Below are positions 39,199 to 49,485 of a DNA stretch of 64,000 bases, piece by piece. Positions within the stretch are counted from its first letter, which is position 1. Every line of letters starts with the position of its first letter. A program made the position numbers and the translations under genes. Source of the stretch: Lysobacter sp. CFH 32150 (GTDB taxonomy: Bacteria; Pseudomonadota; Gammaproteobacteria; Xanthomonadales; Xanthomonadaceae); assembly GCF_022758295.1 (NCBI RefSeq), contig NZ_JALDWJ010000007.1, positions 1 to 64,000 of the forward strand, written 5' to 3'. A model generated the notes under the pieces. The model did not search any database, was not told the DNA's origin, and worked only from the letters and a program-made list of their open reading frames with translations.

Positions 39199-39244
39199 GT
39201 CGCGATCTGCAGCCCCCGAATCGCGACTCACGTCGCTCCCACAA
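39182..39244. repeat. REP palindrome overlapping the ilvD 3' end
   Basis: A perfect 25-bp inverted repeat with arms at 39182-39206 (starting TTGTGGGAGCGACG) and 39220-39244, and a 13-nt spacer. The TGTGGGAGCGAC...GTCGCTCCCACA form is a widespread REP type in Pseudomonas and Xanthomonadales. The left arm contains the last ilvD codons and its TGA. It occupies about half of the 116-nt ilvD-ilvC gap. Confidence 0.9.
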
Positions 39245-39314
39245 AAGCCACAAAACCACAAAGCCGCAAACCCACAAGCACAACACCTTTCGATCACTCA
39301 CAGGACCTAGCGCC

Positions 39315-40328
39315 ATGACCACCAACACCAAGCCCCGCATCACCATCGTCGGCTACGGCAGCCAGGGTCGCGCGCATGCGCTCAACCTGCGCGACTCCGG
39401 CTTCGACGTCACCATCGGCCTGCGTCCGGGCGGTCCGACCGAACTCAAGGCCAAGGCCGACGGCTTCACCGTCAAGACGCCGGCCGATGCGGTCAAGGGC
39501 GCGGAACTGGTCGCAGTCCTGACGCCAGACATGGTCCAGCCGCAGCTGTACCGCGACGTGATCGAAGCGAACATCCCGCAGGGCGCGACGCTGCTGTTCG
39601 CGCACGGTTTCAACGTGCATTACGGACAGATCACGCCACGCGCGGATCTCGACGTCGTCCTCGTCGCACCGAAGGGTCCGGGTGCGCTGGTGCGCCGCGA
39701 ATACGAAATCGGCCGTGGCGTGCCGGCGATCTATGCCGTGCACCAGGACTGCAGCGGCAAGGCCGAGCAGACCGCGCTGACGTACTGCGCGGGCATCGGC
39801 GGCGCGCGCCAGAACGCGATCAGGACCACGTTCAAGGAAGAAACCGAAACCGATCTGTTCGGCGAACAGGCCGTACTCTGCGGCGGCGCGACGAAGCTGG
39901 TGCAGGCCGGCTGGGAAACACTGGTCGAAGCCGGCTATCAACCGGAAGTCGCGTACTACGAATGCCTGCACGAACTGAAGCTGATCGTCGACCTGTTCTA
40001 CGAAGGCGGCATCACCCGCATGCACGAGTTCATCAGCGAGACCGCGCAGTACGGCGCGCTGACCCGCGGCACCTACATCGTCGACGAGCACACCAAGGCG
40101 CAGATGAAGAAGGTGCTGGCCGAAATCCAGGACGGCACGTTCGCCAAGCAATGGATCGCCGAATACGCGGCCGGCAACGCCAACTACAAGGCGCTGAAGC
40201 AGGGCGACCTCGACCATCCGATCGAAACCACCGGCAAAAAGCTGCGGGCGGCGATGCCGTGGTTGCAGCAGCCGGCCACCAAGCCCGCCGCCACCGCGGC
40301 GAAACAACGGGAAGAGGCCACTGCATGA
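39315..40328 (+). CDS. ilvC: Ketol-acid reductoisomerase (class I)
   Basis: 337 residues, the short class I form. It isomerises and reduces acetolactate or acetohydroxybutyrate with NADPH and Mg2+. Rossmann motif [17 protein letters not shown] (about 13-29), then [38 protein letters not shown], and metal-binding [16 protein letters not shown] and [15 protein letters not shown]. The start at 39315 is chosen over the longer frame because the extension is REP sequence. Its TGA overlaps the ilvG ATG (ATGA). Confidence 0.95.
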   Translation: MTTNTKPRITIVGYGSQGRAHALNLRDSGFDVTIGLRPGGPTELKAKADGFTVKTPADAVKGAELVAVLTPDMVQPQLYRDVIEANIPQGATLLFAHGFNVHYGQITPRADLDVVLVAPKGPGALVRREYEIGRGVPAIYAVHQDCSGKAEQTALTYCAGIGGARQNAIRTTFKEETETDLFGEQAVLCGGATKLVQAGWETLVEAGYQPEVAYYECLHELKLIVDLFYEGGITRMHEFISETAQYGALTRGTYIVDEHTKAQMKKVLAEIQDGTFAKQWIAEYAAGNANYKALKQGDLDHPIETTGKKLRAAMPWLQQPATKPAATAAKQREEATA

Positions 40329-42055
40329 ACGGCGCCCGCTGGCTGGTGCAAGCGCTGGCCGCGGAGGGCGTGGATACGCTGTTCGGTTATCCCGGCGGCG
40401 CGATCATGCCCTTCTACGATGCCCTGCATGGGGCGGACCTGAAGCACATCCTGGTCCGTCACGAGCAGGGCGCGGCCCTGGCAGCGAACGGCTATGCCCG
40501 TGCCAGCGGGCGAGTCGGTGTCTGCGTAGCCACGTCCGGTCCGGGCGCTTCCAATCTCGTCACCGGCATCGCCGATGCGTTCCTCGATTCGGTGCCGATG
40601 GTGTGCATCACCGGGCAGGTGTCGACGGCATTGATGGGCACCGATGCGTTCCAGGAACTGGACGTGTTCGGCATGACCATGCCGATCGTCAAGCACAGCT
40701 TCCTGCCGCGCACGGTCGATGAGTTGCCGGAGATGGTGCGCGAAGCGTTCCGCATCGCGCGTTCCGGCCGTCCCGGCCCGGTGCTGATCGATCTGCCGAA
40801 AGATGTGCAGATCGGCGATGCCGCGCATCTGCCGGAGCACGTGCCGGCGCCGGTCGACACCACGCCCGCGCCGTCCAAGCCTGCGCTGCATGCCGCGCTC
40901 GCGCTGATCGCGCAGGCGCAGAAGCCGGTGGTCTACGGCGGTGGCGGGATCGCGCTCGGCGAAGCGATGGACGCGTTCCGTGCCTTCGTCGAAGGCGCGC
41001 AGATCCCTACCGTGCTCACGCTGAAAGGCCTGGGCGCGTTGCCGGCCGCGCATCCCCTCAACCTCGGCATGCTTGGCATGCACGGCACCCGCGCCGCCAA
41101 CCTGGCGGTGCAGGAAAGCGATCTGCTGATCGTGGTCGGCGCGCGCTTCGATGATCGCGCCACCGGCAAGTTGGCGGAGTTCGCACCGCATGCACGCGTC
41201 GTGCACATGGACCTGGACGCGGCCGAGATCGGCAAGCTGCGCTATGCCGATGCCGCGGTCAAAGGCGACATTGCCACCGCGCTGTCGGAGCTGACCGCAG
41301 CCTGTGCCGCGCACCTGCACGGCCGCAACGGCAATGCGCGCCGCGGTTGGCGCGACCTGTGCCGGCAACGCGCCCGCGAGTACGCCGCACGCTACGACGC
41401 GCCGACCGAGACCGTGTACGCACCGAAGCTGTTGAAGCGGCTGTCCGAACTGGCGCCGGACGCGATCGTTTCCTGCGATGTCGGCCAGCATCAGATGTGG
41501 GTCGCGCAGCACTGGCGCTTCAACGATCCGCGCGCGCACCTGACCAGCGGCGGTCTCGGCACCATGGGCTTCGGCCTGCCCGGCGCGATCGGCGCGCAAC
41601 TGTCGTTGCCCGATGCGGACGTGATCTGCGTCAGCGGTGACGGGTCGTTCCTGATGAACGTGCAGGAGCTGGCGACGGTCGCGCGCTACCGCCTGCCGAT
41701 CAAGATCGTGCTGCTCGACAACCAGGCCTTGGGCATGGTGCGGCAGTGGCAGGAGTTGTTCTTCGAGCGCCGCTATTCCGAGGTCGACCTCTCCGACAAC
41801 CCCGACTTCGGCGCGCTCGCCGCGGCGTTCGGCGTGCCTGCGTTGCACGTGGATGCGCAGGCCGATGTCGAGGACGCGTTAGCCGAACTGCTCGCGATCC
41901 GCGGCCCGGCACTGCTGCACGTCGCGATCGACCAGGCCGCCAACGTCTGGCCGCTGGTCCCGCCCAACCGCAACAACGCGCAAATGATGTACGCCCCCCA
42001 CGAAAGCACGCCAGAACACAGCCCGACGGAGACCCGCCATGCAATACCAGCTTGA
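40325..42055 (+). CDS. ilvG: Acetolactate synthase large subunit
   Basis: 576-residue ThDP enzyme condensing pyruvate with pyruvate or 2-oxobutyrate. It has [15 protein letters not shown], the catalytic Glu in [28 protein letters not shown] and the ThDP site [18 protein letters not shown] (about 437). FAD-domain sequence [12 protein letters not shown] is present. The ATG overlaps the ilvC stop by 4 nt, and its end overlaps ilvM by 17 nt, so the four genes are tightly coupled. Confidence 0.95.
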   Translation: MNGARWLVQALAAEGVDTLFGYPGGAIMPFYDALHGADLKHILVRHEQGAALAANGYARASGRVGVCVATSGPGASNLVTGIADAFLDSVPMVCITGQVSTALMGTDAFQELDVFGMTMPIVKHSFLPRTVDELPEMVREAFRIARSGRPGPVLIDLPKDVQIGDAAHLPEHVPAPVDTTPAPSKPALHAALALIAQAQKPVVYGGGGIALGEAMDAFRAFVEGAQIPTVLTLKGLGALPAAHPLNLGMLGMHGTRAANLAVQESDLLIVVGARFDDRATGKLAEFAPHARVVHMDLDAAEIGKLRYADAAVKGDIATALSELTAACAAHLHGRNGNARRGWRDLCRQRAREYAARYDAPTETVYAPKLLKRLSELAPDAIVSCDVGQHQMWVAQHWRFNDPRAHLTSGGLGTMGFGLPGAIGAQLSLPDADVICVSGDGSFLMNVQELATVARYRLPIKIVLLDNQALGMVRQWQELFFERRYSEVDLSDNPDFGALAAAFGVPALHVDAQADVEDALAELLAIRGPALLHVAIDQAANVWPLVPPNRNNAQMMYAPHESTPEHSPTETRHAIPA

Positions 42056-42275
42056 CCTGACCCTGCGTCGCGCTGAAGGCGCGCTGGCGCGCGTGATCGG
42101 CACCGCCGAACGCCGTGGCTTCCGCCCGATCAGCGTCGATGGCGAAACCCATGCCGACGGCGAGCGCTGGTACCTGCGCATGACCGTCGAAGGCGATCGT
42201 CCCGCCGAAGCGTTGCAGTCGCAGCTCGCCAAGTTGTACGACTGCCTGGCCGTCGAGGTGGCATCGTGTCCTTGA
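42039..42275 (+). CDS. ilvM: Acetolactate synthase small subunit (ACT domain)
   Basis: 78 residues, an ACT-type subunit like IlvM of acetolactate synthase [28 protein letters not shown] followed by GERWYLRMTVEGDRPAEALQSQLAKLYD. It is too short to carry the extra domain of IlvH. It starts inside ilvG (17-nt overlap) and its stop overlaps the next GTG by 10 nt. In E. coli the IlvM partner makes the enzyme insensitive to valine; that property is only inferred here. Confidence 0.9.
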   Translation: MQYQLDLTLRRAEGALARVIGTAERRGFRPISVDGETHADGERWYLRMTVEGDRPAEALQSQLAKLYDCLAVEVASCP

Positions 42276-43195
42276 CTACGACATCCGCGTCGCAACCGGC
42301 GGTGTCTCCCGGCACCGAACCAGCCACCGGCGAGCGTCCTTTGCAGCTCTGGTTCGACGGTGAAATCACCAGCAGCGAAGCCCTGCACGCGCCACTGACC
42401 ACGCACGCGATGCATTACGGCAGCGGCGTATTCGAAGGCATGCGCAGTTATGCCACGCGCGATGGCGCTGCGGTGTTCCGTTTGCCGGAGCATCTCGAGC
42501 GCATGCGCAAAGGCGCCGAAGTGCTTGGCATCCGCTTCGATGTGCAACAAGCCGCTGCGGCGACACTGCAGGTGCTGCGCAGCAATGGTCATCGCGACGC
42601 TTACATCCGGCCCCTGGCCTGGGTGGGCGGCGGTTCGTTCGGCCTGGATATCGGTGCGCAACCGCACCACCTGATGGTCGCCTCCACCGCGACCAATGTG
42701 CATCTCGGTGGCAACCGCGCGCGCCTGACCGTGTCGAAATGGCGCCGCAATCCGGCGACTTCGCTGCCGCCGCTGAAGCTGTGCGGCGCGTACGTCAATT
42801 CGATCCTCGCCAAGCGCGAAGCCAAGGGTCGCGGCTTCGACGAGGCGTTGTTCGTCGATGAGAACGGCCTCGTGGTCGAGTGCACGGGCGCGAACGTGTT
42901 CTTCGCCAAGAACGGCCAGCTGATCGCGGTCGATCACCGCGACGCCCTGCCCGGCATCACCCGCAACACCCTGATCGCGCTCACCGGCGCGCGGTCGCGC
43001 CCGGCGACGCGCGCGGAATTGCTCGATGCCGACGAGGTGTTCGTCTGCGGTACCGCGGCGGAAGTCAGCGCGATTGCCGCGCTGGATCAGCGCGAGTACG
43101 GCGACAACCCGATCACCCGCGAACTGGCGGCGCTGTACGCGCGCGTGGTGCGCGGCGAAGTCCCGCAATACACGCACTGGCTGACGGCGACCTGA
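42266..43195 (+). CDS. ilvE: Branched-chain amino acid aminotransferase
   Basis: 309-residue fold-type IV PLP enzyme, final step for valine, isoleucine and leucine. Conserved pieces: HYGSGVFEGMRSY, RPLAWVGGG, the PLP lysine K171 in PPLKLCGAYVNSILAKREAKGRGFDEALF, ECTGANVFF, TRNTLIAL and FVCGTAAEVSAI. A GTG start at 42266 lies inside ilvM (10-nt overlap). The first 24 residues are an unconserved extension. The ilvA ATG is 1 nt after the stop. Confidence 0.94.
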   Translation: MSLTTTSASQPAVSPGTEPATGERPLQLWFDGEITSSEALHAPLTTHAMHYGSGVFEGMRSYATRDGAAVFRLPEHLERMRKGAEVLGIRFDVQQAAAATLQVLRSNGHRDAYIRPLAWVGGGSFGLDIGAQPHHLMVASTATNVHLGGNRARLTVSKWRRNPATSLPPLKLCGAYVNSILAKREAKGRGFDEALFVDENGLVVECTGANVFFAKNGQLIAVDHRDALPGITRNTLIALTGARSRPATRAELLDADEVFVCGTAAEVSAIAALDQREYGDNPITRELAALYARVVRGEVPQYTHWLTAT

Positions 43196-43196
43196 C

Positions 43197-44318
43197 ATGG
43201 AACCGCGCGTAGCCGAGCCTGAAGTAAGCGTCGCCGACGTATTGGCGGCACAGGCCCGGCTGCGTCCATATCTGAGCATCACCCCGCTGCATTACGCCGA
43301 ACGTTTCGGCTGCTGGCTGAAGCTGGAGAACCTGCAGCGCACCGGTTCCTACAAGGTGCGTGGCGCGTTGAATGCGCTACTGGCAGCGCGCGAGCGTGGC
43401 GACACCCGCACCGTAATCGCGGCATCCGCCGGCAACCATGCACAAGGACTGGCGTGGGCCGGCTATCGCCTGCGCATGCCGGTGATCACGGTGATGCCGC
43501 GTTGCGCACCTGAAACCAAGATCGCCGGCGTGGCCCACTGGGGCGCGACGGTGCGCCTGCATGGCGACAGCTACGACGAAGCCAAGGCCTTCGCCGCCGA
43601 ACTTGCCGCGCAGAACGATTACCGCCTGTTGTCGGCCTTCGACGATCGCGATGTGATCGCAGGCCAGGGCACCGTCGGCATCGAACTCGCTTCGCTAGTC
43701 CCGGATGTGGTGCTGGTGCCGATCGGCGGTGGCGGACTCGCTTCGGGTGTCGCACTGGCATTGAAGTCACAGGGCGTGCGTATCGTCGGTGCGCAAGTGG
43801 AAGGCGTCGACTCGATGGCGCGCGCGCTCAAGGACGACCACCGGTTGATCGAACCCGTCGCCACATTGGCCGACGGCGTCAGGGTGAAAGATCCCGGCAA
43901 GCTTACCCGGGCGCTGTTGCGCGACTTGCTGGACGACATCGTGATCGTGCGCGAAGCCGAACTGCGCGAAACCCTGGTGCGACTCGCGCTGGAAGAACAC
44001 GTGATCGCCGAAGGCGCGGGTGCGCTGGCGCTGGCCGCCGGTCGTCGCGTGGCCGGCAAGCGCAAGTGCGCAGTCGTCTCCGGCGGCAACATCGATGCCT
44101 CTGTGCTGGCGCAATTGCTGTGCGACGTGCGCCCACGTGCGCCGCGCAAACCGCGGCGGCGTACGCAGGAGCCGGTTGCTGCGCTCACGTCATCGCCACC
44201 GACCTTCGCGATGGCTGCGCGACTTACGCAGGCTGTCGCCCCCGCGGCAGCCGATGCGCTCCTTACCCCCGTCGTTCCAATCTTCAGCACCACGCCAAAA
44301 GAGGAATGTTTGACGTGA
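43197..44318 (+). CDS. ilvA: Threonine deaminase, short form without ACT domain
   Basis: 373 residues. It dehydrates and deaminates threonine to 2-oxobutyrate, the first isoleucine-specific step. PLP lysine K53 in [41 protein letters not shown] and the PLP loop [13 protein letters not shown]. The catalytic domain ends about residue 315; the rest is a Pro/Arg/Ala-rich tail ([11 protein letters not shown]). The two ACT-like regulatory domains of E. coli IlvA are missing, so isoleucine feedback in the usual way is unlikely. Its TGA overlaps the leuA GTG. Confidence 0.9.
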   Translation: MEPRVAEPEVSVADVLAAQARLRPYLSITPLHYAERFGCWLKLENLQRTGSYKVRGALNALLAARERGDTRTVIAASAGNHAQGLAWAGYRLRMPVITVMPRCAPETKIAGVAHWGATVRLHGDSYDEAKAFAAELAAQNDYRLLSAFDDRDVIAGQGTVGIELASLVPDVVLVPIGGGGLASGVALALKSQGVRIVGAQVEGVDSMARALKDDHRLIEPVATLADGVRVKDPGKLTRALLRDLLDDIVIVREAELRETLVRLALEEHVIAEGAGALALAAGRRVAGKRKCAVVSGGNIDASVLAQLLCDVRPRAPRKPRRRTQEPVAALTSSPPTFAMAARLTQAVAPAAADALLTPVVPIFSTTPKEECLT

Positions 44319-45880
44319 CTTCAGACGCAATTACCAACGCCGCAACCCCCGCACGAGTACGTATCTTCGACACCAGCCTGCGTGACGGCGAGCAGTCGCC
44401 CGGCTTCACCATGAGCGGCGCACAGAAAGTCCTGTTTGCGCATGCGCTGGCGGATCTCGGCGTCGACGTGATCGAAGCAGGCTTTCCCAACAGTTCGCCC
44501 GCAGATTTCAATGCGGTACAGACCATTGCGCGCGAAGTGCGCACCACCACCATCGCCACCCTGGCCCGCTGCCATCCCGCTGATATCGAAGCCTGCGCGC
44601 GCTCACTGCAGAACGCCGCCGCACCGCGCATCCATACCTTCATCTCGACCAGCCCGTTGCATCGCGAGCACAAGCTCGGGATGAGCAAGGCACAGGTGAT
44701 CGAACACACCATCATGGGCGTCGAGCTGGCGCGCAGGCACGTCGACGACGTGGAGTTCTCCGCCGAAGACGCGCTGCGCACCGAGCGCGAATTCCTGGTC
44801 GAAGTCTTCAACGCCGCGGTCGAAGCCGGCGCACGCACGCTCAACGTCCCGGACACCGTCGGTTACACCACGCCGGCCGAAATCCGCGCGCTGTTCGAAT
44901 ACCTGCGTGCGAATGTCCGGGGCGGCAACGATGTCGTGTTCAGCGCGCACTGCCACAACGACCTGGGCCTGGCCGTCGCCAACTCGCTGGCCGCGATTGA
45001 AGGCGGTGCGCGCCAGGTCGAATGCACCATCAACGGCATCGGCGAACGCGCCGGCAACGCCGCGCTGGAAGAACTGGTGATGGCGATGAAGGTGCGCGGC
45101 GCCTACTACAACGTCGACACCGGCATCGATACGCCCAAGCTGCTCGCCACTTCGCGCCTGCTCTCGCGCATCACCGGCATCCAGGTGCAGCGCAACAAGG
45201 CCATCGTCGGCGCGAATGCCTTCGCGCACGAGTCCGGCATCCACCAGCACGGCATGCTGAAGAACCGCGACACCTACGAAATCATGCATCCACAGGACGT
45301 GGGCTGGTCCGATTCGCAACTGGTACTGGGCCGCCACAGTGGTCGCGCCGCGGTAGCCGATCGCCTGCGGCAACTCGGATACGTGTTGGAAGACGCCCAG
45401 CTCGACCAGGTCATCGCCGAGGCGAAGGCACTGACGCAGACGCAGCACGTGGTTAGCGATCGCGACCTGCAAAGGCTGGTGGAAGGCGAAAGTTTCGGTC
45501 CCGGCTGGCGCATCGCTGCACTCAGCCTCACCGATTACGGCCATCGCACGCGTGCGCATGTCGATCTGTCCGACCCCGACGGTCGCCATGTCATCCAAAG
45601 CGCCGAAGGCGATGGCCCGGTAGCGGCGTTGTTCGCGGCATTGGCGCAGGCGACGGGCGTGGATTTCGAGCTCGAAAGTTACGAAGTGCACAGCATGGGC
45701 GTCGGCCGCGATGCGCGTGGCGAAGCCAACCTGAGTGCGCGGATCGATGACGAAGTGCTCGCCGGCCAGGGCACCAGCCGCGACGTGCTGGAAGCGAGCG
45801 CCATCGCCTGGCTGGACATCGCCAACCGCCTGCTGCGCGACCGCAAGGTGTTGCCGCGGCTGGCAGCGGTCAACGGCTGA
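44315..45880 (+). CDS. leuA: 2-Isopropylmalate synthase
   Basis: 521-residue enzyme condensing 2-oxoisovalerate with acetyl-CoA, first leucine-specific step. It has [15 protein letters not shown] (metal Asp), [66 protein letters not shown] and the C-terminal LeuA regulatory domain (about 400-521). The GTG at 44315 is preferred: it overlaps the ilvA stop (GTGA) and AGAGGA lies 9 nt upstream, whereas the ATG at 44306 abuts that AGAGGA. Confidence 0.93.
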   Translation: MTSDAITNAATPARVRIFDTSLRDGEQSPGFTMSGAQKVLFAHALADLGVDVIEAGFPNSSPADFNAVQTIAREVRTTTIATLARCHPADIEACARSLQNAAAPRIHTFISTSPLHREHKLGMSKAQVIEHTIMGVELARRHVDDVEFSAEDALRTEREFLVEVFNAAVEAGARTLNVPDTVGYTTPAEIRALFEYLRANVRGGNDVVFSAHCHNDLGLAVANSLAAIEGGARQVECTINGIGERAGNAALEELVMAMKVRGAYYNVDTGIDTPKLLATSRLLSRITGIQVQRNKAIVGANAFAHESGIHQHGMLKNRDTYEIMHPQDVGWSDSQLVLGRHSGRAAVADRLRQLGYVLEDAQLDQVIAEAKALTQTQHVVSDRDLQRLVEGESFGPGWRIAALSLTDYGHRTRAHVDLSDPDGRHVIQSAEGDGPVAALFAALAQATGVDFELESYEVHSMGVGRDARGEANLSARIDDEVLAGQGTSRDVLEASAIAWLDIANRLLRDRKVLPRLAAVNG

Positions 45881-45922
45881 TCCCGACAACGAATCCACAA
45901 GACCAACCACCAAAGCATCGCA

Positions 45923-47335
45923 ATGACAGCCAAAACCCTCTTCGACAAACTGTGGGACGCCCATGTGGTCACGCCGGAAAGCGACATCGCGCCGGCGGTG
46001 CTCTACATCGACCTGCACCTGATCCATGAAGTCACCACGCCGCAGGCCTTTGCCGAACTCGATGCGCGCGGCCTCAAGGTGCATCGCCCCGGGCGCACCA
46101 AGGGCACACTCGACCATTCCACGCCGACGCTTCCCGTCGACGCCGACGGCGTGCTGCCCTATTACAACGCCGAAGCCCGCGCCCAGGTCGAACGCCTGCG
46201 CGATAACGCCGCGAAGCACGGCGTCGAACTGTTCGACTTCGACAGCGAGTATCGCGGCATCGTCCATGTGATCGGGCCGGAACTGGGCCTGACGCAGCCC
46301 GGCATGACCATCGTCTGCGGCGACAGCCACACCGCCACCCACGGCGCGTTCGGCGCGCTTGCCTTCGGCATCGGCACCAGCGAAGTCGGCCACGTGCTGG
46401 CCACGCAGTGCCTGCTGCAACGCAAACCTAAGACATTGGCGATCACCATCGACGGCGAGCTCGGTCCCGGTGTCACCGCCAAGGACCTGATCCTGCACGT
46501 GATCGGGGTGATCGGCGTCAACGGCGGCACCGGCCATGTCATCGAATACCGCGGGTCGACCATCCGCGCGTTGTCGATGGACGAGCGCATGACCGTGTGC
46601 AACATGTCGATCGAGGCCGGCGCGCGCGCGGGCCTGATCGCGCCGGACGAAGTCACCTTCGATTACCTGGCGCACACGCCACGCGCACCTCAAGGCGATG
46701 ACTTCGCCCGCTCGATCGTGCGCTGGCGCGAGTTCCACACCGACGACGGCGCGAAATTCGATCGTGAAGTCCACATCGATGCACGCGACATCGCCCCGAC
46801 CATCACCTGGGGCACGCACCCCGGTCAGGTCGCCGCGATCAACGCGCATATCCCCGCCGATCACAGCAGCGACGACGCCAAGGCGCGCGACTACATGGGC
46901 TGGAGCGCGCAAGCAGCCTTGGCCGGACGCCCGGTCGACGTGGTCTTCATCGGCAGCTGCACCAACTCGCGACTAAGCGATCTGCGCCAGGCAGCCGAAG
47001 TGTTGCGCGGCCGCCACGTGCATCCACGCGTGCGCATGCTGGTGGTGCCGGGTTCTGAACAGGTCAAGCGCGATGCCGAAGCCGAAGGCATCGACAAGAT
47101 CGTGCGTGCCGCCGGTGCGGAATGGCGCGAACCCGGATGCTCAATGTGCATCGCCATGAACGGCGATCTCGTCGGCCCTGGGCAACTCGCAGTGTCGACG
47201 AGCAACCGCAATTTCGAAGGCCGGCAGGGCAAGGGCGCACGCACCGTGCTGGCCTCGCCACTGACTGCGGCGGTCTGCGCCATCACTGGCGTCGTGACCG
47301 ATCCGCGCGACTTCCTGACCCGGGAGGCCGCGTGA
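45923..47335 (+). CDS. leuC: 3-Isopropylmalate dehydratase large subunit
   Basis: 470-residue aconitase-family subunit holding a [4Fe-4S] cluster. Motifs: [45 protein letters not shown], then cluster cysteines in [14 protein letters not shown] and [13 protein letters not shown]. It isomerises 2- to 3-isopropylmalate together with LeuD. The ATG at 45923 follows leuA by 42 nt; no good ribosome-binding site is seen. A repeat-filled gap separates it from leuD. Confidence 0.95.
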   Translation: MTAKTLFDKLWDAHVVTPESDIAPAVLYIDLHLIHEVTTPQAFAELDARGLKVHRPGRTKGTLDHSTPTLPVDADGVLPYYNAEARAQVERLRDNAAKHGVELFDFDSEYRGIVHVIGPELGLTQPGMTIVCGDSHTATHGAFGALAFGIGTSEVGHVLATQCLLQRKPKTLAITIDGELGPGVTAKDLILHVIGVIGVNGGTGHVIEYRGSTIRALSMDERMTVCNMSIEAGARAGLIAPDEVTFDYLAHTPRAPQGDDFARSIVRWREFHTDDGAKFDREVHIDARDIAPTITWGTHPGQVAAINAHIPADHSSDDAKARDYMGWSAQAALAGRPVDVVFIGSCTNSRLSDLRQAAEVLRGRHVHPRVRMLVVPGSEQVKRDAEAEGIDKIVRAAGAEWREPGCSMCIAMNGDLVGPGQLAVSTSNRNFEGRQGKGARTVLASPLTAAVCAITGVVTDPRDFLTREAA

Positions 47336-47350
47336 TGGGTGCTCTTGATC

Positions 47351-47442
47351 GTCATCCCTGCGAAAGCAGGGATCCAGCGGCTTTGCTCTTCAGCGGGACG
47401 GCTGCGGTCAAGGCGCTGGATTCCTGCTTTCCCAGGAATGAC
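47351..47442. repeat. Inverted pair of 26-bp REP units between leuC and leuD
   Basis: GTCATCCCTGCGAAAGCAGG...ATCCA at 47351-47376 and its imperfect inverse TGGATTCCTGCTTTCCCAGG...GAC at 47417-47442. Each unit is itself a small hairpin. The same unit recurs at 49.4 and 52.4 kb. It is located inside an operon whose other genes mostly overlap, so it must be read through. Confidence 0.85.
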
Positions 47443-47477
47443 AAGTTTGCCGACGCCAGCATTCAGGAGATTTGCTG

Positions 47478-48059
47478 ATGCAACCTTTTAGACAACTCAC
47501 CGCGCGCACCATCGTCCTGCGCGAGCGCAATATCGATACCGACCAGATCATTCCGGCGCGTTTCCTCACCACCACCGAGCGCAAGGGTCTGGGCAAGCAC
47601 GCGTTCAACGACTGGCGCACGCTGCCCGACGGTTCGAGCAATCCCGACTTCCCGTTCAATCGGGCCGAAAACGCGGGTGCGCAGATCCTCGTCGCCGGCC
47701 GCAACTTCGGCTGCGGCTCCTCGCGGGAACACGCACCGTGGGCCTTGCTCGACCTGGGCCTGCGCGCGGTGATCAGCGCCGAGATCGCCGACATCTTCCG
47801 CAGCAACGCGCTGAAGAACGGCCTGCTGCCGATCGTGCTCGACGCCTCCGTGGTCGACGAACTGCTGGCGCAACCCGGCATCGAACTGCAGATCGACATC
47901 GCCACGCGCACGCTGACCTTGCCCGACGGCCGCACGTTCCAGTTCCCGCTGGACGCCTTCGCGCAGACGTGCCTGCTCGAAGGTGTCGACCAGCTCGGCT
48001 ACCTGCTCAAACAACAACCCGCCATCGAACGTTACGAAGAGGTCACCCATGCGCGCTGA
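47478..48059 (+). CDS. leuD: 3-Isopropylmalate dehydratase small subunit
   Basis: 193 residues, the swivelling subunit partner of Leu[16 protein letters not shown] and [17 protein letters not shown] are the family signatures, followed by [19 protein letters not shown]. The ATG at 47478 has AGGAG 8 nt upstream; the TTG two codons before is not needed. The gene end overlaps leuB by 11 nt. Confidence 0.95.
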   Translation: MQPFRQLTARTIVLRERNIDTDQIIPARFLTTTERKGLGKHAFNDWRTLPDGSSNPDFPFNRAENAGAQILVAGRNFGCGSSREHAPWALLDLGLRAVISAEIADIFRSNALKNGLLPIVLDASVVDELLAQPGIELQIDIATRTLTLPDGRTFQFPLDAFAQTCLLEGVDQLGYLLKQQPAIERYEEVTHAR

Positions 48060-49137
48060 CATCGTTGTCCTGCCCGGCGACGGCATCGGTCCTGAAGTTA
48101 CTACCGCCGCGGTTGCTGTGCTGAAGGCCGTCGGCAAACGCCATGGTCATGAATTTCGTTTCACCGAGCACCTGATCGGTGGCGCCGCGATCGATGCCAC
48201 CGGCGAACCATTGCCCTCAGCCACGCTGGACGCCGCGCGGAAAGCCGATGCGGTGCTGCTTGGTGCCGTCGGTGGACCACAGTGGTCCGATCCGAAAGCG
48301 AAGGTGCGGCCAGAACAAGGCCTGCTGGCGATCCGCAAGGCATTGGGTCTGTACGCCAACCTGCGGCCGGTGAAGCCGCATTCGGTCGCGCTCGGCGCAT
48401 CGCCGATCAAGCCGCACCTGCTACAGGGCGTCGACCTGATCGTCGTGCGCGAACTCACCGGCGGGATTTACTTCGGCGACAAGACCCGCAGCGCCGACAG
48501 CGCCAGCGACCTGTGCACCTACAGCGTCGGCGAGATCGAACGCGTCGTGCGTCGTGCCTGCGAACTCGCGCGTACGCGGCGCGGCAAAGTCACTTCGGTC
48601 GACAAGGCCAACGTGCTCGAGACCTCGCGCCTGTGGCGCGAAGTCGCTACCCGCGTGGTCGCGGAAGAGTTCCCGGACATCACCCTCGAACACCAACTGG
48701 TCGATTCGATGGCGATGCACCTGTTGGCCAAGCCGCGCGAGTACGACGTGATCGTCACCGAGAACATGTTCGGCGACATCCTCACCGACGAAGCCTCGAT
48801 GCTGGCAGGTTCATTGGGCTTGTTGCCCTCGGCATCGCTCGGCGAAGGCCGTGTCGGCCTGTACGAACCGATCCACGGCTCCGCCCCGGATATCGCCGGC
48901 AAAGGCATCGCCAACCCCTACGCGACCATCCTCAGCGCCGCGATGCTGCTACGCCATTCACTGGGCCTGGAAGTCGAAGCCGCCTGCATCGAGCTGGCCG
49001 TCGACAAGGCACTCGATGCCGGCGTGCACACCGCTGACATCGCTTCCGCTGGCCGCGCGGCGAACACTGCTGCCGCAACGGCTGCGGTACTGGAACAGCT
49101 GCAGGCGCACTGTTACGTCGCCGAGCTACGCGACTGA
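48049..49137 (+). CDS. leuB: 3-Isopropylmalate dehydrogenase
   Basis: 362-residue NAD-dependent beta-decarboxylating dehydrogenase, giving 2-oxoisocaproate. [10 protein letters not shown] at the N-terminus, [68 protein letters not shown] and [18 protein letters not shown]. The ATG at 48049 lies within leuD (11-nt overlap) with GAAGAGG before it. It is the last gene of the operon; a terminator follows at 49200. Confidence 0.95.
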   Translation: MRADIVVLPGDGIGPEVTTAAVAVLKAVGKRHGHEFRFTEHLIGGAAIDATGEPLPSATLDAARKADAVLLGAVGGPQWSDPKAKVRPEQGLLAIRKALGLYANLRPVKPHSVALGASPIKPHLLQGVDLIVVRELTGGIYFGDKTRSADSASDLCTYSVGEIERVVRRACELARTRRGKVTSVDKANVLETSRLWREVATRVVAEEFPDITLEHQLVDSMAMHLLAKPREYDVIVTENMFGDILTDEASMLAGSLGLLPSASLGEGRVGLYEPIHGSAPDIAGKGIANPYATILSAAMLLRHSLGLEVEAACIELAVDKALDAGVHTADIASAGRAANTAAATAAVLEQLQAHCYVAELRD

Positions 49138-49199
49138 TGCGCTTCGCTCTTCAGCCCCTGAAAAACCTGAAGCGGCGATCAACGCCATAACCCGAAGGG

Positions 49200-49227
49200 C
49201 GGCGCGCACGGATGCGCGCCGTTTTTC
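49200..49227 (+). terminator. Rho-independent terminator of the ilv-leu operon
   Basis: Stem CGGCGCGCA (49200-49208) and TGCGCGCCG (49213-49221), loop CGGA, then TTTTTC. The 348-nt gap 49138-49485 otherwise holds only repeats. Confidence 0.9.
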
Positions 49228-49313
49228 GATCGAGGCATGGATGCCGAGTCGAAAAATCTCCGCAAGCTCCATGCCGCGAGCTGTGCTCTTGCCAAGGAGG
49301 CCATTTCTTTTGG

Positions 49314-49345
49314 TTACTTTTCTTTGGGCCAGCAAAGAAAAGTGA
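49314..49345. repeat. T/A-rich palindromic repeat
   Basis: TTACTTTTCTTTG (49314-49326) and CAAAGAAAAGTGA (49333-49345) form a 13-bp hairpin with one mismatch around GGCCAG. The surrounding TTTCTTTTGGTTACTTTTC...AGTGACCCG text is a repeat common in Xanthomonadales genomes as I remember them. It may also act as a terminator for either neighbouring gene. Confidence 0.6.
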
Positions 49346-49402
49346 CCCGCTGCGCAGCAGTGGAATGCTCTTGCCTTAAAAAACAGAAAGACAAAATCAA
49401 AA

Positions 49403-49483
49403 TGGACCCGGCTTCCGCCGGGATGACGAGCAAGGGCAGAAGCAGAGCAAAGTCACTGGATCCCCGCTTTCGCGGGGATGACG
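49403..49483. repeat. Two REP units in direct orientation downstream of korB
   Basis: TGGACCCGGCTTCCGCCGGG...GACG (49403-49428) and TGGATCCCCGCTTTCGCGGG...GACG (49457-49483). Both are the same unit as at 47.4 and 52.4 kb, here head to tail. The second ends just before the korB stop codon. Confidence 0.85.
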
Positions 49484-49485
49484 GC

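Noticed and set aside
39195-39314. N-terminal extension of ilvC
   Set aside because: The extension translates the REP palindrome; IlvC homologues start at the 39315 ATG.
40184-41848. 554-codon minus-strand frame opposite ilvG
   Set aside because: Antisense to acetolactate synthase; shadow frame without motifs.
44603-46912. 769-codon minus-strand frame opposite leuA and leuC
   Set aside because: It is antisense to two well-conserved enzymes, with no recognisable domain; it is a GC-codon shadow.
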